Below the pieces are notes generated by a model. That model was not told where the DNA came from. It worked only from the letters and a program-made list of their open reading frames with translations, and searched no databases. A stretch of DNA of 40,607 bases. It comes from an uncultured Lentisphaeria bacterium. GTDB lineage: Bacteria > Verrucomicrobiota > Lentisphaeria > Victivallales > Victivallaceae. Of this stretch, positions 8,195 to 17,268 are shown piece by piece (within the stretch, counting starts at the first letter, position 1; the number at the start of each line of letters is the position of its first letter). The stretch spans positions 1 through 40,607 of the forward strand of contig CAIKZE010000170.1 in the NCBI GenBank assembly GCA_903831825.1. Reading direction: 5' to 3'. The position numbers and the translations under genes are program-made.

Positions 8195-9802
8195 ATGAAT
8201 GACCAAATCAAGAATATTAAACTCTCACTTGAAGAAAAAGCGGCACAGATACTGATTTCATTCCGTTTCGGCAAAAAAGAGATATCTGATTACTGTGTAA
8301 AAAAAGGCTGGGGCGGCATCCATCTCAGCATTTGGGATTACAATGGTTTTGAAGATTCCCGGGCAATGATTGAAGAGTTCCGCCACAAATCGAAAGTTCC
8401 GCCTTTCATCACATCCGATACCGAATGCGGACTGGGACAAGTCATGCTTCAGGAAGCGATAGAATTTACTACTTCGATAGGACTGGCGGCAACCGGCGAT
8501 CCTGAGCTCGCATATCAGGCGGCGGCAGCAACCGCCAGGGAAGCGAAATACGTCGGCCTCTCATGGTCATACGCTCCGGTCGTCGATATAAATACCAACC
8601 CGTTAAATCCGTCCACCAACATACGCGCTTACGGCATTGACCCGGAAATCGTCAGCAGGTTTGCGCGCATGACCATAAAGGGTTATCAGGAAAACGGACT
8701 GATGGCAACGGCCAAACATTTCCCCGGACAAGGACATTCGTGCATGAACTCACATTTCAGCGCAGAAGTAATCAGGCGCTCGAAAGAAGAGATGGAAAAC
8801 TGCGAATTTGTGTCCTTTGAGAATGTCATCCATGCGGGAGTCGAGGCGATAATGACCAATCATGCCATATATCCGGCATACGACAAGGAAAATCTCGTTA
8901 CATTTTCTGATGAAATCGTAAATCGTCTGCTCAAAAATAAGCTCGGATTCAAAGGCCTGACCATAACTGACTGCCTGGAAATGGGGCCGGTGAAAGAAGC
9001 CTTTTCCGTGGAAGATTCCGTCGTGAAGGCAATTCTGGCGGGACATGATATAATATTGACTGAAAATGACTATGAAAAATCCCTCTTCGCCATTATGAAC
9101 GGACTTAAAAAAGATAAAATCAGGGAATGGATGCTGGACGCAAGAATAGAAAAAATCCTGAACATGAAATTAAAATACGGACTTTTTGATCCGCTTCCGC
9201 CTAAAGATAAAATGCCATGCCTGAAAGAACATGCGGAACTTGCCAGGAAAATCGCCAGGGCAAGCATCAGGATTGAGAAAAATGAACAAGGGATACTTCC
9301 TTTGAAGAAAATGGATGACGCCTCCAGATTGCTGCTCCTGCTGCCGGAAGAAGCGGAAAAGCTGGATATCGGAGTGCATCACCGGAAAAACAGGATTGAG
9401 GAAATTCTTGAAGCCCAGCACAACAACACTGAGGTTATGCGGATTCCCGGCGAGTTGAATTCCGTGAACAAACAGTCTATCCTGAATTCTGTTAAAAAAG
9501 CTTCCGCCGTGATATTTGATACATCTTTCAAGCTCAGTTCCGGTCAGATAGGCACTTTGAACAGTTCCCAGATTGAATTACTGAAAGAGATCATGAAGAT
9601 ACATCCGGCCCTCGTGATTATTGCGGTAAATCCGTTTGCGCTTTATCAGTTGCCTTTTGCCGACACTATCATATTTTCCTGCAGCAGCAATGAATTTGTG
9701 CTTCAAGCTTTATTTGAAGCTATTTTCGGCAAAATAACCGCCCAGGGCAAACTGCCGGCGTCGGACACCGCGGTGTTTTACAATATGATGAAATCTGTAT
9801 AA
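8195..9802 (+). CDS. GH3 beta-N-acetylhexosaminidase-like enzyme
   Basis: This 535-residue cytoplasmic enzyme (no signal peptide) has a GH3 TIM barrel at about 10-330 and a shorter alpha/beta C-terminal domain. KHFPGQG (174-180) matches the NagZ-type loop, and D259 in TITDCLEM is the expected nucleophile. NagZ enzymes normally carry an Asp-Ser-His acid/base motif; here the matching residues are N185-S186-H187, so the Asp partner is replaced. The C-terminal domain also sets it apart from the shortest NagZ proteins. An AGGAAGA ribosome site precedes the ATG. It follows the GntR-type regulator and is directly followed by a sugar transporter, so it probably hydrolyses imported GlcNAc-type oligosaccharides. 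Another beta-glycoside is possible given the Asn. Confidence 0.8.
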   Translation: MNDQIKNIKLSLEEKAAQILISFRFGKKEISDYCVKKGWGGIHLSIWDYNGFEDSRAMIEEFRHKSKVPPFITSDTECGLGQVMLQEAIEFTTSIGLAATGDPELAYQAAAATAREAKYVGLSWSYAPVVDINTNPLNPSTNIRAYGIDPEIVSRFARMTIKGYQENGLMATAKHFPGQGHSCMNSHFSAEVIRRSKEEMENCEFVSFENVIHAGVEAIMTNHAIYPAYDKENLVTFSDEIVNRLLKNKLGFKGLTITDCLEMGPVKEAFSVEDSVVKAILAGHDIILTENDYEKSLFAIMNGLKKDKIREWMLDARIEKILNMKLKYGLFDPLPPKDKMPCLKEHAELARKIARASIRIEKNEQGILPLKKMDDASRLLLLLPEEAEKLDIGVHHRKNRIEEILEAQHNNTEVMRIPGELNSVNKQSILNSVKKASAVIFDTSFKLSSGQIGTLNSSQIELLKEIMKIHPALVIIAVNPFALYQLPFADTIIFSCSSNEFVLQALFEAIFGKITAQGKLPASDTAVFYNMMKSV

Positions 9803-9812
9803 GGCTGCTATA

Positions 9813-11762
9813 ATGCAAATCAAACAATTAAGCCCCTCCGGCTTTCAAGCCGCTCCGACTGTCAAGACTTATCATTGCGGAACGCTGACTTATACCAGGG
9901 CCGGATTATTCGCGCTCTTCACCTGGCTGTTATGGGGGGACTTCTGTTATACCTTAATGGAGGCCGTTGTTCCAAGCATTCTGCCGCTGAAATTGAAAGA
10001 CCTCGGTTCGCCGAACTGGTTTATCGGAATGATTATGGCGACCTTGCCCGGAATATTAAACATGACCATCTGCCCGTGGGTCAGTTTCAAGAGCGACCGG
10101 TACAGAAGCAAATGGGGTCGCCGTATTCCGTTCATAATATGTACGCTGCCATTTCTTTGCATCTGCCTGGCAATGCTCGGGTTCAGCGATGAAATAACCG
10201 GTTTCCTTCAGCGTCATTCCGGACTGCGTGAATATGCCCCGACCTCTGTCACCCTCGGGCTAATCGCCATCTTCATGGTCATGTTCCAATTTTTCAACAT
10301 GTTCGTGGCTTCCGTGTTCTGTTTTCTCTTCAACGACGTTGTTCCCGCGCAATTCATGGGGCGTTTTATCGGTACATTCAGGATTGTCGGCACCGGCGCG
10401 GGGGCATTGTATAACTTCTTCATCTTCAAATACGCCAACACTCATATGCATGAAATATTTCTGGGGGCGACGCTGCTCTATTTTGTCGGGATCGGCATGA
10501 TGTGCCTGATGGTCAAGGAGGGTCAGTATCCGCCGCTGGAGGGGGAGACCGGCAAGAGCAACAAGGGGTGGGGCGGAATAAAGACTTTTTTAAAGGAGTC
10601 GTTTACCCATAAATTTTACTGGATGAGATTCTTGTCAACCGCGTTTTCCGCGACTGCCGGGGCAATAGGCGCTTTTACCATATTTTTTTATCAGAATATG
10701 GGACTGGATTTGGATCATGTCGGGAAAATCACCGCCACCAGCTCGGTGGCAGTCATCGCGGCGACCTATTTTATGGCGATATACATTGACCGCTGGCATC
10801 CGCTGCGGATATGTGTTTACAGCGCGGTCTTCGGGGTAATCGGCCTTGCCATAAACATGGTGTGGATATTCGTTACCCTGCCGGGCAGTTATTTTTTCTG
10901 GCTCAATATCGGGAATGTTGTAATATCGTCATTTTGGGCAGCTCTGGCGGGAGTTGCGGCGTTCCCCGCCGAAATGAGAATTTTTCCGCAATCAAGGTTC
11001 GGACAGTTCTGTTCAGCGCAGGCGCTGATCAGGTCGGCATTCACGATCTTTGCCGGAATGGCCGCCGGACTTTTTATTGACTTCTTCAAATGGACATTCA
11101 ACGGCTCTGACTTTGCTTATCGTTTCATTTATTTATGGCTGACAGTTTTTGCGGGGATCAGTGCTTTTTTCCTGGTCTTGGTTTATATTCAATGGAACCG
11201 CATGGGCGGCGACAAACATTTCCATCCGCCGGCGTCGTGGAATCCGGAAGGCGTTGAGGAGCTTCCCCTGGTTCCGACAATTGGCCCGCAGACAAAATGG
11301 CTGAAAATTTCGTTCCTGCTCTTTGACGGCGTAATGAGCCTGCCCGTGCTAAGCATCCCATTCCTGATGCTATGGATGTTTTCTCACAAGGAGATGTTCG
11401 CGTTCAAATGGTACGGGCTTGCGGTACTGCCGCTTTCGCTTCTCGCATTAGCGGCATGGTGGATATTAAAAAGAAGCATTTACGCCGACATGGCGGCCGC
11501 CCGTGATAAAAAACCGCTGCGCAACGGGCTCCCGCATCATGGCGTATTGATTGTTATCGGCAGTAATTTTTTACTGGCTATCGGAATATGGATATGCCAG
11601 GTATTTTCAGCGCTTTACCTGAACCTTGAAAACGGGGCAATAACATTCGGCATTGCCAATGGAATCACCAACTTCCTGATAATCGGGGCATTGTACCTGA
11701 TATGCCGGATCGAGCGCGGGTTCTCGACTGCAATTGACGAAGTGCCGGAGGTTGTGCAATGA
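9813..11762 (+). CDS. MFS/GPH-type sugar transporter
   Basis: This 649-residue membrane protein has about 12 or more hydrophobic segments. The loop KSDRYRSKWGRRIPFI is the signature seen in the GPH (glycoside-pentoside-hexuronide) and SLC45-like branches of the major facilitator superfamily, which import sugars with a cation. It starts 10 bases after the GH3 stop with only a weak AAGG site, which fits translational coupling. It is longer than the usual 450-500 residues, the extra length lying in the C-terminal half with additional hydrophobic segments. The substrate is not readable from sequence; the neighbours suggest amino-sugar oligosaccharides. The protein ends just before small RNA copy 2. 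Confidence 0.85.
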   Translation: MQIKQLSPSGFQAAPTVKTYHCGTLTYTRAGLFALFTWLLWGDFCYTLMEAVVPSILPLKLKDLGSPNWFIGMIMATLPGILNMTICPWVSFKSDRYRSKWGRRIPFIICTLPFLCICLAMLGFSDEITGFLQRHSGLREYAPTSVTLGLIAIFMVMFQFFNMFVASVFCFLFNDVVPAQFMGRFIGTFRIVGTGAGALYNFFIFKYANTHMHEIFLGATLLYFVGIGMMCLMVKEGQYPPLEGETGKSNKGWGGIKTFLKESFTHKFYWMRFLSTAFSATAGAIGAFTIFFYQNMGLDLDHVGKITATSSVAVIAATYFMAIYIDRWHPLRICVYSAVFGVIGLAINMVWIFVTLPGSYFFWLNIGNVVISSFWAALAGVAAFPAEMRIFPQSRFGQFCSAQALIRSAFTIFAGMAAGLFIDFFKWTFNGSDFAYRFIYLWLTVFAGISAFFLVLVYIQWNRMGGDKHFHPPASWNPEGVEELPLVPTIGPQTKWLKISFLLFDGVMSLPVLSIPFLMLWMFSHKEMFAFKWYGLAVLPLSLLALAAWWILKRSIYADMAAARDKKPLRNGLPHHGVLIVIGSNFLLAIGIWICQVFSALYLNLENGAITFGIANGITNFLIIGALYLICRIERGFSTAIDEVPEVVQ

Positions 11763-11807
11763 GCGCCGGAAACCATTTACAGGAGGACGAAAGCCATTGA
11801 AAAAGTG

Positions 11808-11836
11808 TTGACAAAACGCATTTCCGGATATATAAT
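11808..11836 (+). promoter_or_regulatory. Consensus sigma-70 promoter of small RNA copy 2
   Basis: TTGACA (11808-11813) and TATAAT (11831-11836) have a 17-base spacer that matches the copy at 1158-1186 at all but one base. It starts 45 bases after the transporter stop. Confidence 0.8.
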
Positions 11837-11842
11837 TCTATT

Positions 11843-11990
11843 AGGGTCTTCAAGGAATAGAAAACACCTAATTGGAGGTTCAAAAATAAAGGAAGACGCC
11901 GGGAAGGCGATCACATAAGTTGAAAGGTCGTATTAAATATTAAACTATTAAACATGGTTATTTGAAGAATCTGATCGCCTTCCCTCTTTA
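11843..11990 (+). ncRNA. Candidate structured small RNA, copy 2
   Basis: This is the second copy of the element at 1193-1340. ATTAGG can pair with CCTAAT in the shared block ACACCTAATTGGAGG, and GGGAAGGCGATCA (11901-11913) pairs perfectly with TGATCGCCTTCCC (11972-11984). The loop keeps long identical stretches, while the 5' arm and a short central stretch have diverged and shortened. The region between the first hairpin and the closing stem differs in length, so the two copies are not a recent duplication. It runs towards the 3' end of the large secreted protein gene on the minus strand, as copy 1 does. Ends are estimated. Confidence 0.6.
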
Positions 11991-12035
11991 TGCAGGCATG
12001 TGATAACTGCTTCCGGAGAAGCTATCCAATAGTTG

Positions 12036-14534
12036 TCACTTTACCCCATACACTACTAAAACATTAAGCGGCGGCAAATCTATTTTCATGCCTCTGCCAT
12101 ATTTAACTGTTTCATTGCGAATGATACCTTCCCTGCCGTTAAACATAAGTATATTTATTTTGTTGAATGACGCATCCTTGCCAAAATCCAGCACGGCAGT
12201 TCGGGGTTCCCGGAAAGCGACGGCTACAATTTTATCTGTACCATTAACCTGCGGGCAATCTCTCTTAGTCCAACCGAAATAATCAAGATCTTTCATTATT
12301 ATTTTCTTTGCCGCATCCTGTTGAGTGAAGCTGGGCCATAAGGAATTCAAGAGAACATTGCCGTCTTTATTATGTGCGCCGATCAAAAAATAATCATTTG
12401 AATCGGAATATGACGCTTTCCTGGCGGGATATGACGCGCCTCTGATTATTTTCCCTGAACTTAGAGTTTCCTTCGACAAACCTGAAATCTTTACCAAATC
12501 TTTGGAGCCGTTTTCATTAAAACCGTCAGACGGGAAAAAATTCCTGCCCATCGGCTCAAAACCTTTTATGCCCAACTTTTCAATTAGCTGGCTTTCAGGT
12601 ATTTTGTTGCCATTTTCATCATATTCAGGAGCGAACATCAAGTAAACATTCTGCCTGGCATAGTCGAACTTAGCAGGCAAAAGCATCCCGGCATAAACTA
12701 CATTTTCATATTTGCCAATATCCGCTGTAACATCAATATCGCAAAATTGCAGGAGCAAGCCGATGGCTATTTCGTTGGTTTCCCTTGAGCCGACAAAGCT
12801 GTAAACTCTTCTTACTATTTCCCAGTCGGCGGCGGGATCATAATAATAGGCGATATCGCTTTTTTTGTATGATTTTATGAACGGCACAGTCTTTGAAACC
12901 AGATTCACCACATCCGCGAACCGGTCAATAAAATTGCCGTCTATGCCAAGCCCCAATCCATAATTCAACAAACCTGCCCCTTCCCAATTTTGAATGAAAA
13001 CGCCATCGCTTACCGCATATAGCAGCGCCAGATATGGAACAACTTCTTCAGGCGTATTATGATAAAAAAAGTTCCCCCAGGATTTTTCATCTTTTTTATC
13101 ATCTTTTCCGCCCGTATACCTGGGATCTATGCCAGTCCATAGAAATTTGTCAGGATATTCGGCCTTGAAGATCTTACCTATTCCTATTGGAGCTGTTATA
13201 AGGGGACTGTTCAATGAATCCTGGGCGCCCCGTCCGTACCAATAAGTCTGGCATTCCAGTATTTCATCAAAACCATTAACCGCGGAATCTATGCATGTAA
13301 CATATTTGTTCCAATTCTTTGTAATATATGAAACCCAAGTTTTAATCTGAGGGTTAGCTTTTTTGGCGGCACGCACAAATTCCCGGGCGAAATCATTCTG
13401 TACTTTGCCGCAGAATTCCCATGCCTTTAGAGCTCTTGGATCATCAGATGTATGATTCTTAAAAGCCCACTTGGCGTCTTCCGGGGAGTAACCTGAATAT
13501 TTTGCAAAAGCTTCCAGAAACTTCCCGGTTATCGGAGTAATCTGTCCGCCGTCGGTTTTTAAAATTGCCGGCGAAAGAAACCACTCATCCATGCCGACCA
13601 TATCAATCAGAGGCGCCCACCCTGAAAGGTTTTTAAAGAAATCCTTATAGCCGTCCGATTCAGGAAGCAGAGAATCCGCTCCAATCTTCCCATACATTAA
13701 ATTTATTTTAATTTCGTGTTGTCTCAAAAATTTAATTTTGTCTTTCTGCCCTTCAAGGATTGAGCTCTGCGGGTAACATAAAAGAATAATATCGGAATTA
13801 TACCTTGCCATCATGTCCAGCATGTATTCTTTAGAATGGAATGCTAATTCCTGCGGACGGAAGTCACACATAGTGCGTTTGGGGCCTGACAGAGCAACTG
13901 CGTCAAGTCCCTGCCACTTCTTTCTGGCATTATCACGATATAGCTCACCAGTCCTGTTATCAAAAAAAGCCTGTCTGATATAGCCGGTCTTATCAGACGG
14001 CAATACCAGCCTTATCTCCGGCAACGGAGAGCCTGTATATGTATATTCTTTTTTACTTAAATCGACAACTCCGGTTTTAAAACTGAGAAATGGGCCTTCG
14101 CCAATATCTGATTCAATAGCATTTCCATTGCCGTCAATTATTTCCAGATAAATGTTTTTGATTTTAAAGGCATCTTTGGGGCCATTGGATATTTTAGAGT
14201 TCAGCGGTTTATTTTCAATATTTATAATATTTACAGTTGCGATTGCGGAGACTGCGTCTCCGGCGATACTGACAGAGACTTTTTCTGCTTCGCTGCCTTT
14301 ATTTACCGGCGCTTCGCCTGCTTTCCGGCCATTTATGAAAATTTCTTTCCCCGGAATTTTAGAACTCTCAATCTCAAAATATAATCTGGCTGATTTTATA
14401 TTAATTTTTTCAGATGACATCACAGGTGTTATGAACATAACTGCTGCGATGAACATAATTAAAAAACGCCTCGATTTCCATGCGGAACTAAGATCTTCTC
14501 GAAAATAACCTGAATATTCCTTAAAACCAGCCAT
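12036..14534 (-). CDS. Large exported protein, probable glycoside hydrolase-like, family unknown
   Basis: This 832-residue protein starts at 14534, where TAGGAG lies 8 bases before the ATG; the frame is open to 14555. A charged N-terminus is followed by one hydrophobic segment (RRFLIMFIAAVMFITPVMS), a signal peptide or anchor. A beta-rich N-terminal part (about 40-200) is followed by a region that reads like a TIM barrel, with FRPQELAFHSKEYML, MVGMDEWFLSP and GIDPRYTGG, and by a beta-rich end. I do not recognise the family. The Asp-Glu in MDEW could be catalytic, which is inference only. It follows the LacI and pseudopilin genes on the same strand, so it probably belongs to their glycan module. 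The gap to the pseudopilin gene is 175 bases with no clear promoter. Confidence 0.7.
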   Translation of the reverse strand: MAGFKEYSGYFREDLSSAWKSRRFLIMFIAAVMFITPVMSSEKINIKSARLYFEIESSKIPGKEIFINGRKAGEAPVNKGSEAEKVSVSIAGDAVSAIATVNIINIENKPLNSKISNGPKDAFKIKNIYLEIIDGNGNAIESDIGEGPFLSFKTGVVDLSKKEYTYTGSPLPEIRLVLPSDKTGYIRQAFFDNRTGELYRDNARKKWQGLDAVALSGPKRTMCDFRPQELAFHSKEYMLDMMARYNSDIILLCYPQSSILEGQKDKIKFLRQHEIKINLMYGKIGADSLLPESDGYKDFFKNLSGWAPLIDMVGMDEWFLSPAILKTDGGQITPITGKFLEAFAKYSGYSPEDAKWAFKNHTSDDPRALKAWEFCGKVQNDFAREFVRAAKKANPQIKTWVSYITKNWNKYVTCIDSAVNGFDEILECQTYWYGRGAQDSLNSPLITAPIGIGKIFKAEYPDKFLWTGIDPRYTGGKDDKKDEKSWGNFFYHNTPEEVVPYLALLYAVSDGVFIQNWEGAGLLNYGLGLGIDGNFIDRFADVVNLVSKTVPFIKSYKKSDIAYYYDPAADWEIVRRVYSFVGSRETNEIAIGLLLQFCDIDVTADIGKYENVVYAGMLLPAKFDYARQNVYLMFAPEYDENGNKIPESQLIEKLGIKGFEPMGRNFFPSDGFNENGSKDLVKISGLSKETLSSGKIIRGASYPARKASYSDSNDYFLIGAHNKDGNVLLNSLWPSFTQQDAAKKIIMKDLDYFGWTKRDCPQVNGTDKIVAVAFREPRTAVLDFGKDASFNKINILMFNGREGIIRNETVKYGRGMKIDLPPLNVLVVYGVK

Positions 14535-14709
14535 TCCCAATCTCCTATCCAGCATTTTACTCTGCCTTATATTTAATTTTGATTTATAGTGATATTACAA
14601 CTCAAAACGGTACGAGATTTGCGCTATATTAATCGCGAGAAAAACCTGATACGAAATTCTGCAATTTTATAAGAGGCGACAGCGACTTCCGGACATAATA
14701 CTTTAAATT

Positions 14710-15438
14710 CTAAAACATCGAAGGATTTGATGTTCTACCCCACCAAAACAGGGAAAAAGTAGAACCCCATCCCTGATTGTCGGCAGACAGATATACATAA
14801 TCCGTCCGCGTATTGAGACTGCGGCAATGTCCGTCAACAAACGATATATTCAGCCCCCCATTATGACGAAATACTAAATTGGCAGACCCTGACGGCGATA
14901 CTCCGTATAAAGTTCCAGCTTTACCATCCAGCGTAAAAACGCAAGAGGCCGGATTGGTAATGTTTGTCGTCTTTATTAAATTCCAATTCAGGGTAGTTGG
15001 ATGTCTGATATTTGCCAGATGCTCATTTCTGCCATAGCCGTAAGCGGGAGAGGCAGTAGTCCCGGCCCCATTTGTATCCACGCCGTCCACTTGTGACTGG
15101 CAGCGCTGAACTTTCATGGTTACATACGCATTATTTTTGGCGCTTACATAGGGCTGTAAATCCACATAAAGCGAAGAGGCGTTCGCGTTTAATAAATAGT
15201 CATTCCAATCAGTAAAATACATATTGAAAGCAAACGCCAGTTGTTTTTGATTGGCAATGCAATTGTTGGATTTAGCTTTTTCCCGTGCCGCAGTCAGCGC
15301 AGGCAGCAGCATTGAGGCCAAGATTGCAATGATGGCAATCGTCACAAGCAATTCTATCAGTGTGAAATTAGAATACCCCCGATCACTCGTCCGCAATTGC
15401 AAAATACGATGCGTACATTTTTCAAAATTGATACTCAT
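14710..15438 (-). CDS. Pseudopilin-like protein 3 (H-X9-DG type)
   Basis: This 242-residue protein has an unusually long basic leader (about 24 residues) before [24 protein letters not shown], then a globular domain ending with [15 protein letters not shown], the exact H-X9-DG spacing. A run of G before the ATG at 15438 (GGGGGGTG) supports this start. It lies 42 bases after the LacI-type regulator stop on the same strand and so is probably in the same transcript. It is only distantly related to the two pseudopilins at 4722-6762, sharing the signal and the C-terminal motif. Confidence 0.85.
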   Translation of the reverse strand: MSINFEKCTHRILQLRTSDRGYSNFTLIELLVTIAIIAILASMLLPALTAAREKAKSNNCIANQKQLAFAFNMYFTDWNDYLLNANASSLYVDLQPYVSAKNNAYVTMKVQRCQSQVDGVDTNGAGTTASPAYGYGRNEHLANIRHPTTLNWNLIKTTNITNPASCVFTLDGKAGTLYGVSPSGSANLVFRHNGGLNISFVDGHCRSLNTRTDYVYLSADNQGWGSTFSLFWWGRTSNPSMF

Positions 15439-15480
15439 AAAACACCCCCCATTGATGATTTCATTGTTTTCTATTTTTAT

Positions 15481-16554
15481 TTATTTAAAAACCGGCGCTT
15501 TACCCGTCGTATTCCTTATTATCAGGTCCAATGGCTTATATTGCTGACGCAATGCATCTTTCACCTCGGAGATGCTTTTTCTGTTCTCAAGCAAACTGAT
15601 CAATAAATCAGCCACAATATAGCCGCTTTCATACGATTTTTGATTTACCGCCGTTATCGGCAGAGGGCTCCATTCGCATAATGCAGTATTGCAACCCGAA
15701 ATAATGCTTATTTCACGGGGACATTTTCGCGAAGTGCGGTTGACTGCCGCAAGAAAACCGCAACATGCCTGGTCATTTCCGCAAAATGCAGTAAAGCGCT
15801 CACCGGCAGGCAACTTCAACCATTTCATGGCAATGTCCCTGCCATTTTCGAATTCATTGTCGCCCCTTGCCAACTGGCAATCTAAAGAAAAATCTTTTGC
15901 GGTCAATGAATCATTGAATTTTTCCAAAGCGGCAAGATAAGTTTCTTTTAAAATCTCATAATAATAACTGAAACATACTCTGCGGTGGTTCAAACCGTAA
16001 AGATATTCCATTATCCTGACATAAGTTGCTACCATGTCTTGTTGAAAACATAAAGTATTATCACCGAAAATCCCGCAAACTATATATGGAATATTCAACT
16101 GCGCTATAAGTTTTAATACCGCGTTATCAACAGCTCCGGTAATCACAATGCCGTCAACGCTGCGCCTGCGCAGCTTCTCCGGCATCACAAAACCCTTGAT
16201 TGTTGAAAGATCATAAGTGGAAACCAACATCTGATACCCCTGATTTTTACAAGCTTCACCGATGCCGGATTCCAGAGTGCTGAAATAACTGTTGGATAAA
16301 CCTAGAGTAACCTTGGAAGAAACCAGAAACCCGATTTGATAAGTACGCCTGGTAGACAAAGCCCGTGCCGAATCTTGAGGAATATAATTATATTTTTCAA
16401 TTATCTGACGCACTTTCTCAAAAGTTTTTTGACTGATCCGCGATTTAAGATTGTTGTTAATGACTACAGAAACCGTCGATTTCGCAACCCCTGCCATCGC
16501 GGCAATATCTTTAATCGTTAATTTTTTCTCCAACATCATTTCACGGAATCTCAT
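15481..16554 (-). CDS. LacI family transcriptional regulator
   Basis: This regulator has a LacI helix-turn-helix (LTIKDIAAMAGVAKSTVSVVINN) at about residues 12-34, a hinge helix and a periplasmic-binding-like effector domain. The frame is open to 16620, but that extension would cover the promoter and both operator sites, so the start is taken at 16554 (357 residues); 16539 and 16536 are other options. The pseudopilin and large secreted protein genes follow on the same strand. It very likely represses its own operon through the two GAACCGGTTC sites. The sugar effector is unknown. The effector domain is complete in length. Confidence 0.9.
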   Translation of the reverse strand: MRFREMMLEKKLTIKDIAAMAGVAKSTVSVVINNNLKSRISQKTFEKVRQIIEKYNYIPQDSARALSTRRTYQIGFLVSSKVTLGLSNSYFSTLESGIGEACKNQGYQMLVSTYDLSTIKGFVMPEKLRRRSVDGIVITGAVDNAVLKLIAQLNIPYIVCGIFGDNTLCFQQDMVATYVRIMEYLYGLNHRRVCFSYYYEILKETYLAALEKFNDSLTAKDFSLDCQLARGDNEFENGRDIAMKWLKLPAGERFTAFCGNDQACCGFLAAVNRTSRKCPREISIISGCNTALCEWSPLPITAVNQKSYESGYIVADLLISLLENRKSISEVKDALRQQYKPLDLIIRNTTGKAPVFK

Positions 16555-16568
16555 TTTATCAATTTGCC

Positions 16569-16578
16569 GAACCGGTTC
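16569..16578. promoter_or_regulatory. LacI operator O2 (GAACCGGTTC)
   Basis: This perfect 10-base palindrome lies downstream of the -10 box of the LacI gene promoter, 14 bases before the chosen start codon. Its centre is 33 bases from that of the second copy, about three helical turns, so two dimers would bind the same face of the DNA. Confidence 0.8.
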
Positions 16579-16591
16579 TGCAATATTTATG

Positions 16592-16620
16592 ATTATATAT
16601 CGAACCGGTTCAAAAAGCAA
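16592..16620 (-). promoter_or_regulatory. Promoter of the LacI regulator operon
   Basis: On the minus strand TTGCTT (16615-16620) and TATAAT (16592-16597) are 17 bases apart. One GAACCGGTTC palindrome fills the spacer and another follows the start region, a typical layout for self-repression. Confidence 0.75.
16602..16611. promoter_or_regulatory. LacI operator O1 (GAACCGGTTC)
   Basis: This perfect palindrome sits wholly inside the -35/-10 spacer of the LacI gene promoter and is identical to the copy at 16569-16578. No further exact copies were found in the window, so the regulon seen here is the LacI gene and the genes behind it. Confidence 0.8.
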
Positions 16621-16767
16621 CTCTTTTTTAAAAATTTCTTAAAAATAACTTTCTGCCGATCAGATTGAATATAAAACTGCGCTCAATCTCTTCCGTCAGG
16701 ATTGCAAAATACCCGTTTAAACGATATTTTATCTATATAACATAGAGAATCAGCAAGAACGAGAGAC

Positions 16768-17268
16768 ATGGCAAATATAGCGAAACCACCGGAAATAACG
16801 CTGGTATTGGACCGTCTGCGAAGCGCTCATAATACAGGGAATATATTCCGCATCGCGGAAGCAGTAGGGGCAAAAGAGATAATTGCCTGCGGCTATACCC
16901 CTGCCCCGCCGCATCCGAAACTGGCGAAGACCGCAATGAACGCGGACCAGATGGTGCCTTGCCGTCAGGCGGCGACTTCGCTGGAAGCAGTTAAAATGCT
17001 GCGGACGGAAGGCGTCAGGCAGATACTGGCGGTGGAAAGCGGACCGGAAGGAGTCCCGGCCTGGGAGTTCAATTATGAATTTCCGCTGGCGCTGGTTTTC
17101 GGCAATGAAGCGCTGGGGATCGAACGTGAAACCATAGCAGCATGCGACGCGATAGTCTGTCTGCCGATGTTCGGCGATAAAGCCTCGATCAATGTCGGCA
17201 ACAGCGCCGCCGCGGTGCTCTATGCAATAATAGCAAAAACGGGAATAAAGGAAGCATCGGTAACATGA
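16768..17268 (+). CDS. SpoU/TrmH family RNA methyltransferase
   Basis: This 166-residue protein shows the three SpoU motifs: N22-x-x-N25-x-x-R28 in RSAHNTGNIFRIAEAVG, LVFGNEALGIE at about 108-118, and LPMFGDKASINVGNSAAAVLY at about 132-152. Such enzymes use the knotted fold to add a 2'-O-methyl group to a ribose in tRNA or rRNA, with AdoMet as donor. It is short, with little beyond the catalytic domain, as in TrmL or TrmH. The exact target cannot be read from sequence. Its stop overlaps the start of the NAD kinase gene by four bases (ATGA), so the two are co-transcribed. Confidence 0.9.
   Translation: MANIAKPPEITLVLDRLRSAHNTGNIFRIAEAVGAKEIIACGYTPAPPHPKLAKTAMNADQMVPCRQAATSLEAVKMLRTEGVRQILAVESGPEGVPAWEFNYEFPLALVFGNEALGIERETIAACDAIVCLPMFGDKASINVGNSAAAVLYAIIAKTGIKEASVT

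Noticed and set aside
11951-11963. Start codon in the small RNA loop as a leader peptide
   Set aside because: In both copies it gives only Met-Val-Ile and then TGA, with no ribosome site at the right distance.
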